Shown piece by piece: positions 1 through 5,837 of a stretch of DNA of 6,804 bases (the first letter of the stretch is position 1; each line of letters starts with the position of its first letter). Below the pieces are notes generated by a model. It was given only the letters and a program-made list of their open reading frames with translations. It ran no database searches and was not told the DNA's origin. This DNA comes from CAZDGK01 sp964505035 (GTDB taxonomy: Bacteria; Patescibacteriota; Saccharimonadia; UBA4664), in the NCBI GenBank assembly GCA_964505035.1, contig CAZDGK010000053.1, forward strand, positions 1-6,804, given 5' to 3'. The position numbers and the translations under genes are program-made.

Positions 1-2
1 AC

Positions 3-3000
3 ATAACCATGCAGGGCCCCAACGCTTTCATCTCCAACCCGCAAAGCGGCACCAGTACCGAGGTATTTGGTGCCGGCGCCAACATTAGTAACGGTGCGCA
101 ATTTGCCACGGTCTTGGGTAACAGTGCCAGTGCCCTCACCCGCGGTACTGCACTTGGTTACCTCGCCAATGCCGGCGACAGCACGATCACAATTGGTGCT
201 AACACAGATACGAGTAGTGCCGGCGGTTCAATAGCGCTTGGTTATAACGCCCACACCACCGGCTTCGCTAACAGCATCGCCATCGGTACCGACTCGGTCA
301 CCACCGCTACCAACCAACTGGTTGTCGGCTCCGGCGCCGAGCCAATTAGCAAAGTTGTCATCGGCAACGGCGTCACTAGTAGCGCTCCAGCCGGGTTCGT
401 TCTCCAGGCTGCCAGCGCCCTTGGCGCCAACATCGCCGGCGCCGGCATCGACATCGCCGCCGGCCAGGGAACCGGCACAGGCAACGGCGGCGGCATCGCT
501 TTCAAGACTTCGCCGGCTGCCGGCTCCGGCTCTAGCCTCAACGGCCTCATCACCGTCGGCAGCTTCGCCGCCGGCAGCGGCGCCTTCCTGCTCCAAAACA
601 CCGTCGACTCCACCACCGGCTTCAACGTCAAAAACTCCTCCAATGGCAACCTCCTCACCGTCGACACCTCCAATAGCCGGGTCGGCATCAATCTAGGCGG
701 CAACAACGTCCCCGGCGTCACTGGCAACGGCCTCGAAGTCCAGGGCGGCCTCCGCCTCTCCGGCACCGGCAGCTCTGGCTTCTACGACAGCTACACCGCT
801 CCGGGCGGCGGCGGCTTCAACACCAAGCTCAACATTGTCAACGACGACCCTGGCAACAATGGCCAAATGATCGCCGCCGGCCTGCCCCTGGGCGCCAACA
901 CCAACGCCCGCGTCGTCTCATTGTTCGACAAGCGCGCCTCTGGCCACCAGCCGTCATTAGCCGTCTTCAGTCCCGACGAGAACAACATCGTCGGCCTCAG
1001 CTGGGACGGTAGCAACACCGAGGGGAAGGTTACTACCAGCGATCGCACTGGCGGCTCCATGGCTATTCGCCTGCAAACTGGCGCTTCTGCCGGCTCCTCC
1101 GTCACCACCGGCGCCATCACCATCCAGTCCGGCGATGCCAGCAGCGGCACCAACGCCTCCTCGGGCGCCATCAGCATTGACTCCGGTCCCAAGTCCGGCG
1201 CCGGCACCGCTGGCGCCATCACCATCGGCGGCACCAATGCCACCAGCCTCACCCTGGGCCGCTCGGCCGGCACCATCGCCCTCCAAGGCGCCACCACCGC
1301 CAGCGCCGACCTCACCCTCACCAACGCCGGGTCGCTCCGCCTCCAAAAAGCCGCTGACTACAGCACCACCGGCGCGCCCAACGACATCAACCTGGGCACC
1401 GCCTCGCTGGTGCGCCTGACCGGCGGCAGCGCCCAGACCATCAACGGCATCACCGGCGGCGCCGACGGCCGCGTCCTCACCATCGTCAATGCCTCTGGCT
1501 TTAATGCCACCGTCGCCAACGACAACGCTGGCTCCACCGCTGCCAACCGCATCATGACCGGCACCGGCGCCGACATCAACCTGCTCAACAACGCCTCCAT
1601 CACCCTGGTCTACGACTCCGGTGCCAGCCGCTGGCGCGTCACCGGCGCCGCCTCCGCTACCGCCGGCGGCAGCTTCATCAATAATTCCACCCTCCAGCAG
1701 ACCAGTGCCAACTTCAACATCGACGGCACCGGCAAAGCCGCCGGCTTTGACGCCACCACCGGCGCCTTGGCCATCGGCGGCACCACTGCCACCAGCGTCA
1801 CCGTCGGCAACACCACCAACACCGCCTCCTACCTCCTCCAGGGCACCGCCGGCGCCACCTACACTATCGGCACCTCGGCCAACACCGGCGGCATCACCCT
1901 CGGCAATTCCACCGACACCAACACCATCAATATCGGCCACGCCACCACCGCCACCGGCAAAACCCTCACTGTCCAGATCGCAGACTCCGCCACCGGCACC
2001 GGCAAGGCCACCGTCACCATCGGCAACACCAACGACGGCTCCACCCTCAACCTCCAAGGCGGCACCGGCAACATTAACCTGCTCACCAACAGCGCCTCCG
2101 CCAGCACCATCGTCAAAACCAACACCAACTCCGCCACCGCTTTCCAGATCCAAACCTCCACCCCCACCACCGTCCTCAACGTCGACACCACCAAGGGCCA
2201 AACGAGCCTCCTGGCCACCGCTGACAACCCCACCCTGGTCGTTAAGCGCTTCGCCACAGCCTCCACCGGCACCAACGTCCTCAACTTCACCAGCTCCACC
2301 GGCACCCTCTACGGCGGCATCAATATCAACGGCAACGGCGACCTGATCTTCGGTGGTGGCGCTGCTACGTATAGTGGTACCACCGGGAACAATACGGCCT
2401 TTGGGGCTAATCTCCTCAACATCTCGACCGGCGCCTACAACACCGCCGTTGGAACCTCGGCGCTCAACGCCATTACGAGCACGAACGGTAACGTAGGCGT
2501 TGGTTATGGAGCCTATGCCACCGGTATTGCCGCCAACAACACAGCCATTGGCACCAACGCCCTTGGCGGCCTCGCGGACGGCGACCAGAACGTTGGCCTC
2601 GGTTGGGGCGCCGGACAGGTATTCGGGCTCACCACAACGTCCAATTACTACGACAACATTGCCATTGGCACCGGCTCCGGCGGCGGCGACAATGACAGCT
2701 TTGTGCCCACCGTCAACACTCACGGCACCGCGGCCATTGGCGCTTTCTCTGTAGCACAGAGCAACAACACGATTTCGCTTGGTAGAAACGACAACATACA
2801 GACTCAGACCGTCATCGGCACAAGCATGTCCACCGGCACCAACCTCTTTAGTGTCAGCCCCAAGATCTACAACACTGGCACCGCCTGCCAAGGTGCCAAC
2901 TCTTCCTGCAACTCCGCCGGCAGCACCATCACGGGCCTCGGCACCACCTGGAACACCACCAACCTCAAAGTTGGTATGCGCTTCATCTTCGCCAACGGCA

Positions 3001-4082
3001 CCGACGCCGGCACCATCACCGCTATCAACAGCACCACCTCACTCACCGTTAGCAGCAGCCAGCAGGTCGGCCCCACCAAAATCAACTACCGCATCCATGC
3101 CACCGGCTTCCAGGTCACCAACCTCGGCGAAGCCTACGTTGCGGCCACCAGCGCCACCGCCTTCCAGGTCCAAAACGCCAACGCCGTCGCCCTCGTTACC
3201 GCCGACACCACCAACTCGCGCCTCTATGTGGGGCCCACAGCCGGTGACACCGTCGGCGCGCTCCTCGTCCTGGGCAACAAAACCGATTACACCAATCACG
3301 CTCAAGTCAGCGAGCCCACCGGCGTGGCCGGCGGCATGTATTACAACTCGGCCCTCGGCCAGTTCCGCTGCTATGAAGTTGACCACTGGCGCGACTGCCT
3401 AGCCAGCGCCCGCACCTCGTTCCACTACACCAACGATTTCATCACCGACGCCACGGACTCGATCGGCGCCAACTTCAGCGGTGGCACCGGTGCCGGTACT
3501 GGCCAGGCCACCCCGGCCGGCGTGCCTGGGCACCCAGGCATTATGCAAATCGGTTCGGGCAGCACCGCCACCACTGGCCACGCCGGCTTCGGCACCCGAG
3601 GCACCGATGACGTATTTGTACTGGGTGGCGGTGACTACTGGCGCTACGAAAACGTCGTACAGCTCCCAACCCTCTCCAATACCGCTGGCACGGCTGGCTA
3701 CACTCTGCGCACTGGCCTCAGGAACGCCATCACCGATTCCGACACCGTCCGCGGCTGCAGCTTTTTATATACCGACAACGTCAATGGCGGCAAGTGGGAA
3801 GGCATCTGCGCCGATGCTGGCGTGGCGGCCACCTGCGACACGGGCGTGACCGTGGCGGCCAGCACTTGGTACCGCCTCACCATTGTCGCCAACAGCGCAG
3901 GTACTTCAGTAGACTTCCAGGTCAACGGTGTCAGCAAGTGCCAAATCACCACTCACATTCCCACCGGGGCTGGCCATGAAATAGGCTTCAATATCACCGA
4001 AACTAATACTAATGGCACCGGCGACCCGCTGATCGATGTCGACTACCTTGATATCGAAGGCCAGTTCGGCACCGCCCGCTAG
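3..4082 (+). CDS. Giant fibrous surface protein (tail-fibre/YadA-head-like repeats, C-terminal lectin-like domain), 5'-partial
   Basis: Frame open to the left edge; the first in-frame ATG is at nt 9, but the residues after it (MQGPNAFISN...) look like the interior of a repeat protein and there is no signal peptide, so the true start is probably outside the window. Numbering from that Met (1357 aa): 34-120 YadA-head-like repeats (TALGYLA, IALGYNA, IAIGTDS); 195-228 a phage-fibre-style segment with LLTVDTSNSRVGI; about 285-357 a module with AVFSPDENNIVGLSWDGSNT; 360-430 GAITI/GAISI beta repeats; 468-546 a module with INGITGGADGRVL and ending YDSGASRWRV; 580-735 TIG/ITLG stalk repeats; 793-926 a second head-like block; about 955-1025 a module with GLGTTWNTTNLKVGM and TSLTVSS; 1103-1130 GVAGGMYYN...FRCYE...WRDC; 1137-1357 concanavalin-like domain. 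Cysteines are almost confined to the C-terminal third (960, 967, 1121, 1130, 1250, 1267, 1276, 1310). Likely an extracellular adhesive fibre; a prophage tail fibre is possible but no phage neighbours are visible. Converges on the minus-strand gene, 9 bp between stops. Confidence 0.85.
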   Translation: MTMQGPNAFISNPQSGTSTEVFGAGANISNGAQFATVLGNSASALTRGTALGYLANAGDSTITIGANTDTSSAGGSIALGYNAHTTGFANSIAIGTDSVTTATNQLVVGSGAEPISKVVIGNGVTSSAPAGFVLQAASALGANIAGAGIDIAAGQGTGTGNGGGIAFKTSPAAGSGSSLNGLITVGSFAAGSGAFLLQNTVDSTTGFNVKNSSNGNLLTVDTSNSRVGINLGGNNVPGVTGNGLEVQGGLRLSGTGSSGFYDSYTAPGGGGFNTKLNIVNDDPGNNGQMIAAGLPLGANTNARVVSLFDKRASGHQPSLAVFSPDENNIVGLSWDGSNTEGKVTTSDRTGGSMAIRLQTGASAGSSVTTGAITIQSGDASSGTNASSGAISIDSGPKSGAGTAGAITIGGTNATSLTLGRSAGTIALQGATTASADLTLTNAGSLRLQKAADYSTTGAPNDINLGTASLVRLTGGSAQTINGITGGADGRVLTIVNASGFNATVANDNAGSTAANRIMTGTGADINLLNNASITLVYDSGASRWRVTGAASATAGGSFINNSTLQQTSANFNIDGTGKAAGFDATTGALAIGGTTATSVTVGNTTNTASYLLQGTAGATYTIGTSANTGGITLGNSTDTNTINIGHATTATGKTLTVQIADSATGTGKATVTIGNTNDGSTLNLQGGTGNINLLTNSASASTIVKTNTNSATAFQIQTSTPTTVLNVDTTKGQTSLLATADNPTLVVKRFATASTGTNVLNFTSSTGTLYGGININGNGDLIFGGGAATYSGTTGNNTAFGANLLNISTGAYNTAVGTSALNAITSTNGNVGVGYGAYATGIAANNTAIGTNALGGLADGDQNVGLGWGAGQVFGLTTTSNYYDNIAIGTGSGGGDNDSFVPTVNTHGTAAIGAFSVAQSNNTISLGRNDNIQTQTVIGTSMSTGTNLFSVSPKIYNTGTACQGANSSCNSAGSTITGLGTTWNTTNLKVGMRFIFANGTDAGTITAINSTTSLTVSSSQQVGPTKINYRIHATGFQVTNLGEAYVAATSATAFQVQNANAVALVTADTTNSRLYVGPTAGDTVGALLVLGNKTDYTNHAQVSEPTGVAGGMYYNSALGQFRCYEVDHWRDCLASARTSFHYTNDFITDATDSIGANFSGGTGAGTGQATPAGVPGHPGIMQIGSGSTATTGHAGFGTRGTDDVFVLGGGDYWRYENVVQLPTLSNTAGTAGYTLRTGLRNAITDSDTVRGCSFLYTDNVNGGKWEGICADAGVAATCDTGVTVAASTWYRLTIVANSAGTSVDFQVNGVSKCQITTHIPTGAGHEIGFNITETNTNGTGDPLIDVDYLDIEGQFGTAR
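108..374 (+). repeat. YadA-head-like repeat block 1 inside the fibre gene
   Basis: Residues about 34-122 of the fibre contain a run of short units ending in [AVI]-[LIV]-G-x-x-[AS]: TVLGNSA, TALGYLA, ITIGANT, IALGYNA, IAIGTDS, LVVGSGA, VVIGNG, spaced roughly 12-17 residues apart. This is the pattern of the left-handed beta-roll head repeats of trimeric adhesins and of some phage fibres. No YadA-type membrane anchor domain is present, so only the fold of this block is proposed. Codons here use more T- and A-ending triplets than the stalk that follows. Confidence 0.7.
1086..2213 (+). repeat. Low-complexity beta-repeat stalk of the fibre gene
   Basis: Residues about 360-735 are dominated by Gly, Ala, Thr, Ser and Asn with recurring short strands such as GAITIQSG, GAISIDSG, GAITIGG, SLTLGRS, SVTVGN, GITLGNS, TINIGHA, VTIGNTN, with a period of roughly 10-18 residues. 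The arrangement is typical of fibrous beta-structured shafts in bacterial and phage fibres. Codons are overwhelmingly NNC (GCC, ACC, GGC, AAC), which leaves the opposite strand free of stops over a long distance. Confidence 0.65.
1410..1646 (+). other. GITGGADGRVL module within the fibre stalk
   Basis: Residues about 468-546 run from VRLTGGSAQTINGITGG through RVLTIVNASG, TAANRIMTGTGADI and end at ITLVYDSGASRWRVTG. The order Ile-x-Gly-Ile-x-Gly-Gly, then VLTIVN, then AANRI, then an aromatic VYD...WRV closing strand recurs in phage tail-associated and large bacterial repeat proteins that I recall as a compact beta-rich module. It breaks the short repeats of the stalk and is probably a folded bead along the shaft. 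Confidence 0.55.
2385..2786 (+). repeat. YadA-head-like repeat block 2 inside the fibre gene
   Basis: Residues about 793-926 hold a second, better-preserved set of head-type units: TAFGANLLN, TAVGTSALN, VGVGYGAYA, TAIGTNALG, VGLGWGAGQ, IAIGTGSGG, AAIGAFSVA, ISLGRND. Several have the NxTAxGxxAL form found in tail-fibre-type proteins. As in block 1, the codon pattern shifts to mixed third positions from about nt 2350, unlike the NNC-only stalk just upstream. Confidence 0.7.
3417..4079 (+). other. C-terminal concanavalin/LamG-like domain of the fibre
   Basis: Residues about 1137-1357 form a non-repetitive globular domain. Visible landmarks in order are FHYTNDFI, a GHPGIMQIGSGST segment, WRYENVVQLPTLS, YTLRTGLRN, GGKWEGICAD, the strand ASTWYRLTIVAN, VDFQVNG and a closing DYLDIEGQF. 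The order of an HPG...L turn, an F/Y-x-x-E-x-x-V strand, W-Y-x-L-x-I and V-x-F-x-V-N-G matches the jelly-roll domains at the tips of many phage fibres and secreted bacterial proteins. Ligand unknown; carbohydrate binding is inferred. C1267 and C1276 could form a disulfide. Confidence 0.6.
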
Positions 4083-4098
4083 CGCAATAGCTTAGCGG
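4076..4098. terminator. Inverted repeat spanning both convergent stop codons; possible bidirectional terminator
   Basis: CCGCTA at 4076-4081 pairs with TAGCGG at 4093-4098, and with one bulged base the inner AGC/GCT can also pair, leaving a loop of about six bases. The fibre gene's TAG (4080-4082) and the minus gene's TAA (4092-4094 on +) both sit in this hairpin. There is no T-tract on either side, so intrinsic termination would be weak. Confidence 0.4.
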
Positions 4099-4613
4099 AC
4101 CGGCCGCAGGCCTTGCAGCAGGGCAGTCAAATCGGCTTTGTCGGCAGAGCCCGGCGCATTGATCAAAATTAGCACCCGCTGACCGGCCTGTGTCGCCAAC
4201 ATAGTGCCCACCAGCCGGCCCTCTATGTCATTAATAGTGGCCGGCCCAGCCGTGCCCGAAACCTTGTCGCCATTTTGCTGCAGCTCATCATCAGATAATT
4301 TGGCTGGCATAGCTTGCTCTGTCAGTGTAATCGCGGGCCCACCCAGCTTAGTTAATGGCATTATCAGCACACCCTCATTGCTCGATACCCGGCCGGCGTC
4401 CAGCCCATAGCCGCCCGGTATCCGGCGGGAGTAGAAATAGAGCGGAAAACCGCTTACCCGGCCGGCGACCTCGGCCGGCAGGAGCGACTGTGGGTGAATG
4501 TGCAACCGCCACACCGCCACGCCTCCCACATCTAGCCCATTCAGTACCGCCGCCAGCAGTCCGGCCAGCCAGCGCCACGGCCTTGACTGTTCATGAAGGT
4601 CCTCATGGTCCAT
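4092..4613 (-). CDS. Hypothetical single-pass membrane protein (173 aa)
   Basis: The protein has a short N-terminal tail (MDHEDLHEQSRPWRW), one hydrophobic stretch at about residues 15-36 interrupted by N25 and D28, and a soluble domain from about 43 to the end. The soluble part contains GFPLYFYSRRIPGGYGLD (56-72), ITLTEQAMP (95-103), a segment with SDDELQQN, INDIEGRLVGTML and RVLILINAPG, ending in LTALLQGLRPVR. I recall this order (a 'fPiYyp..lP.GY.ld' opening, then a 'vvI.ap....d.l..il.sl' ending) in uncharacterised one-TM proteins of Saccharibacteria; the function is unknown. N-in topology with an extracellular domain is inferred. AGAGG lies only 1 base before the ATG, an unusually short Shine-Dalgarno spacing. 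No in-frame alternative ATG lies nearby. It is transcribed toward the fibre gene and away from the beta-helix gene, so it shares its upstream region with the latter. Confidence 0.78.
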   Translation of the reverse strand: MDHEDLHEQSRPWRWLAGLLAAVLNGLDVGGVAVWRLHIHPQSLLPAEVAGRVSGFPLYFYSRRIPGGYGLDAGRVSSNEGVLIMPLTKLGGPAITLTEQAMPAKLSDDELQQNGDKVSGTAGPATINDIEGRLVGTMLATQAGQRVLILINAPGSADKADLTALLQGLRPVR

Positions 4614-4694
4614 ACCTCTACTCTATCGTAAAATCCATGGGCAGCCCAAAACCTGTTAACATAACCATAAGCAGATTTAGTAGAAACAGAAACC
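4614..4694. promoter_or_regulatory. Divergent intergenic region between the TM-protein gene and the beta-helix gene
   Basis: These 81 bp, AT-richer than the coding sequence, must hold the promoters of two divergent genes unless transcription enters from outside. For the plus direction, TTAACA (4656-4661) lies 16 bp before TAGTAG (4678-4683), a weak pair that would give an almost leaderless transcript. TAAAAT (4629-4634) is a second possible -10, without a good -35. For the minus direction, the complement of 4623-4634 contains TTTTACGAT, a -10-like stretch. None is strong. Confidence 0.35.
4638..4648. promoter_or_regulatory. Short perfect palindrome, possible operator
   Basis: TGGGC-A-GCCCA, two 5-base arms around one base, sits near the middle of the divergent intergenic region and could bind a dimeric regulator. 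It is short and may be chance. Confidence 0.2.
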
Positions 4695-5801
4695 ATGAGC
4701 AGCCTCCAGTCGTCTCGCCACATCAATTTCTGGCAAATGACCTTAATAGTGGCGCCCCTGATCGCCGTGGGTTATATCGTCGTCCGCATCTTTGCCGCCG
4801 GTCCGGCCGCAAGCTTCCTGCTGTCTAGCGCCACCATATCTGGTAACGCCAGCGTCCAATCCAACGCCTCAGCTATTGGCGGCCAGATGCTAGTCTTTGG
4901 CGTGGCGGCCCCAACGCCGACTCCCGCTGCCACCTCCACTCCAACTCCATCACCAACCCCGGCACCTGGCACCAAGCCCGACCTCACCAACACCGGCGCC
5001 CACTCCGCCACCCGCACCGACCTGCCCACACTCACCACCGCCAGCAACCCCACCATCGTCTCCGGTACGCCCGGCAACCCCACCGTCATCCGCGACAAGA
5101 AGTTCACCAACACCGGCATCGTGTTTGTGGGCCACGACGTGCTCTTCATCAATTGCTTGTTCCAGGGCAGCACCACCGACCAGCTCATCGAGATTCGCGA
5201 CTCCACCCCGGCCAACCAGAGCATTGAGTTCCGTGATTCCACCATCGGCTTTGCGGCCCCGGCCGGCCAGCACCCGTTTGGCTACATCTCGGGCATCAAG
5301 TTTACCCGCACGCTCATCTATGACGGCGACCACGAAATTCACGACATCGACCCCACCGGCTACGTCAACTTTGACTCGTCCATCCTCGACGCCCGCGACA
5401 CCTCCGACCACGAGGCCCAACTCGGCGGCCCCCACGGTAACACCATCTACACCGAGGATGGCCCAGCGCCCCACGTCACCGCCTACAACGCCATTTTTTA
5501 CGGCGGCAATTCATTTGTATTCTTTAATAACGCACCTCAGGGCAGCGGCACCGACATCGTCGGCTGGTCATTCGACCATTGTTGGTTCTATGGCAACAAC
5601 CGGAACACCAGCTGGACGTCCGGCGCCGTCTTCTTTGGTGGCGGAACCAGCCCCACCGCCTTCAAGAACTTTATAGTCACCAACAGCCGCTTCCAGCGCG
5701 AAGGCACCGGCCTGGATACCATCGTCCGCGGCGGGGTCACCTTTGCCCAGTGGACTGGTAACGTCTGGGACGACAACGGCGCAGCTATCCCTGTGCCATA
5801 A
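4695..5801 (+). CDS. Membrane-anchored protein with right-handed parallel beta-helix (pectate-lyase-like) domain
   Basis: 368 aa. Residues 13-31 form a hydrophobic anchor or signal segment (LIVAPLIAVGYIVV, then R31). It is followed by a short module, residues 34-69, with GPAASFLLSSATISG and NASAIGG, then a Pro/Thr/Ser linker (73-92). From about 120 to the end comes a beta-helix-like domain with recurring rungs: FINCLFQGS, IEFRDSTIG, IKFTRTLIYDGD, VNFDSSILDARD, TAYNAIFYGGN, WSFDHCWFYGNN, FIVTNSRFQREG and WTGNVWDDNG. The N/D-x-x-F/I spacing of about 20-30 residues and the many D and N at turns fit a right-handed parallel beta-helix, as in polysaccharide lyases and hydrolases or carbohydrate-binding surface proteins. 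No catalytic set can be assigned. There is no Shine-Dalgarno before the ATG (GAAACC). The anchor and linker match those of the next gene, 36 bp downstream, suggesting an operon. Confidence 0.85.
   Translation: MSSLQSSRHINFWQMTLIVAPLIAVGYIVVRIFAAGPAASFLLSSATISGNASVQSNASAIGGQMLVFGVAAPTPTPAATSTPTPSPTPAPGTKPDLTNTGAHSATRTDLPTLTTASNPTIVSGTPGNPTVIRDKKFTNTGIVFVGHDVLFINCLFQGSTTDQLIEIRDSTPANQSIEFRDSTIGFAAPAGQHPFGYISGIKFTRTLIYDGDHEIHDIDPTGYVNFDSSILDARDTSDHEAQLGGPHGNTIYTEDGPAPHVTAYNAIFYGGNSFVFFNNAPQGSGTDIVGWSFDHCWFYGNNRNTSWTSGAVFFGGGTSPTAFKNFIVTNSRFQREGTGLDTIVRGGVTFAQWTGNVWDDNGAAIPVP
4770..4901 (+). repeat. Shared anchor/SATxxxxASVQ module, copy 1
   Basis: Residues 26-69 of the beta-helix protein (GYIVVRIFAAGPAASFLL, then SSATISGNASVQSNASAIGG, then QMLVFG) align without gaps to residues 29-72 of the next protein at 35 of 44 positions by eye. 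DNA identity is also high, with a perfectly matching run of over 20 bases around the FAAGPAA codons, which points to duplication or conversion. Confidence 0.85.
4911..4970 (+). repeat. Pro/Thr/Ser-rich linker, beta-helix protein
   Basis: Residues 73-92 read PTPTPAATSTPTPSPTPAPG, an extended spacer between the anchor module and the beta-helix. Such linkers hold a domain away from the membrane and may be O-glycosylated; glycosylation is inference. Confidence 0.75.
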
Positions 5802-5837
5802 TGGAGCTAGCCCAAGCAGCAGCCAAACGAACCACTC

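Noticed and set aside
108..2786. True trimeric autotransporter (YadA family)
   Set aside because: Only the head-type repeats are present. The C-terminus is a jelly-roll-like domain, not a YadA membrane anchor.
957..2891. A 644-codon open frame on the minus strand inside the fibre gene, plus many shorter antisense and alternate frames over nt 228-3952
   Set aside because: The sense codons are almost all NNC (GCC, ACC, GGC, AAC), so the complement reads as GNN codons with few stops. The products are Gly/Ala/Val low-complexity with no recognisable domain, while the sense frame has clear modules.
3..4082. Prophage tail fibre within a phage region
   Set aside because: Several modules are shared with phage fibres, but the neighbours are membrane-anchored surface proteins and no phage structural, lysis or integrase gene is visible. 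It stays possible for the unseen left side.
4897..5676. Alternate-frame plus-strand frame of about 259 codons over the beta-helix gene
   Set aside because: It is a Pro/Ser/Thr/Ala-rich shadow of the beta-helix gene without domains; the frame starting at 4695 has a TM anchor and beta-helix rungs.
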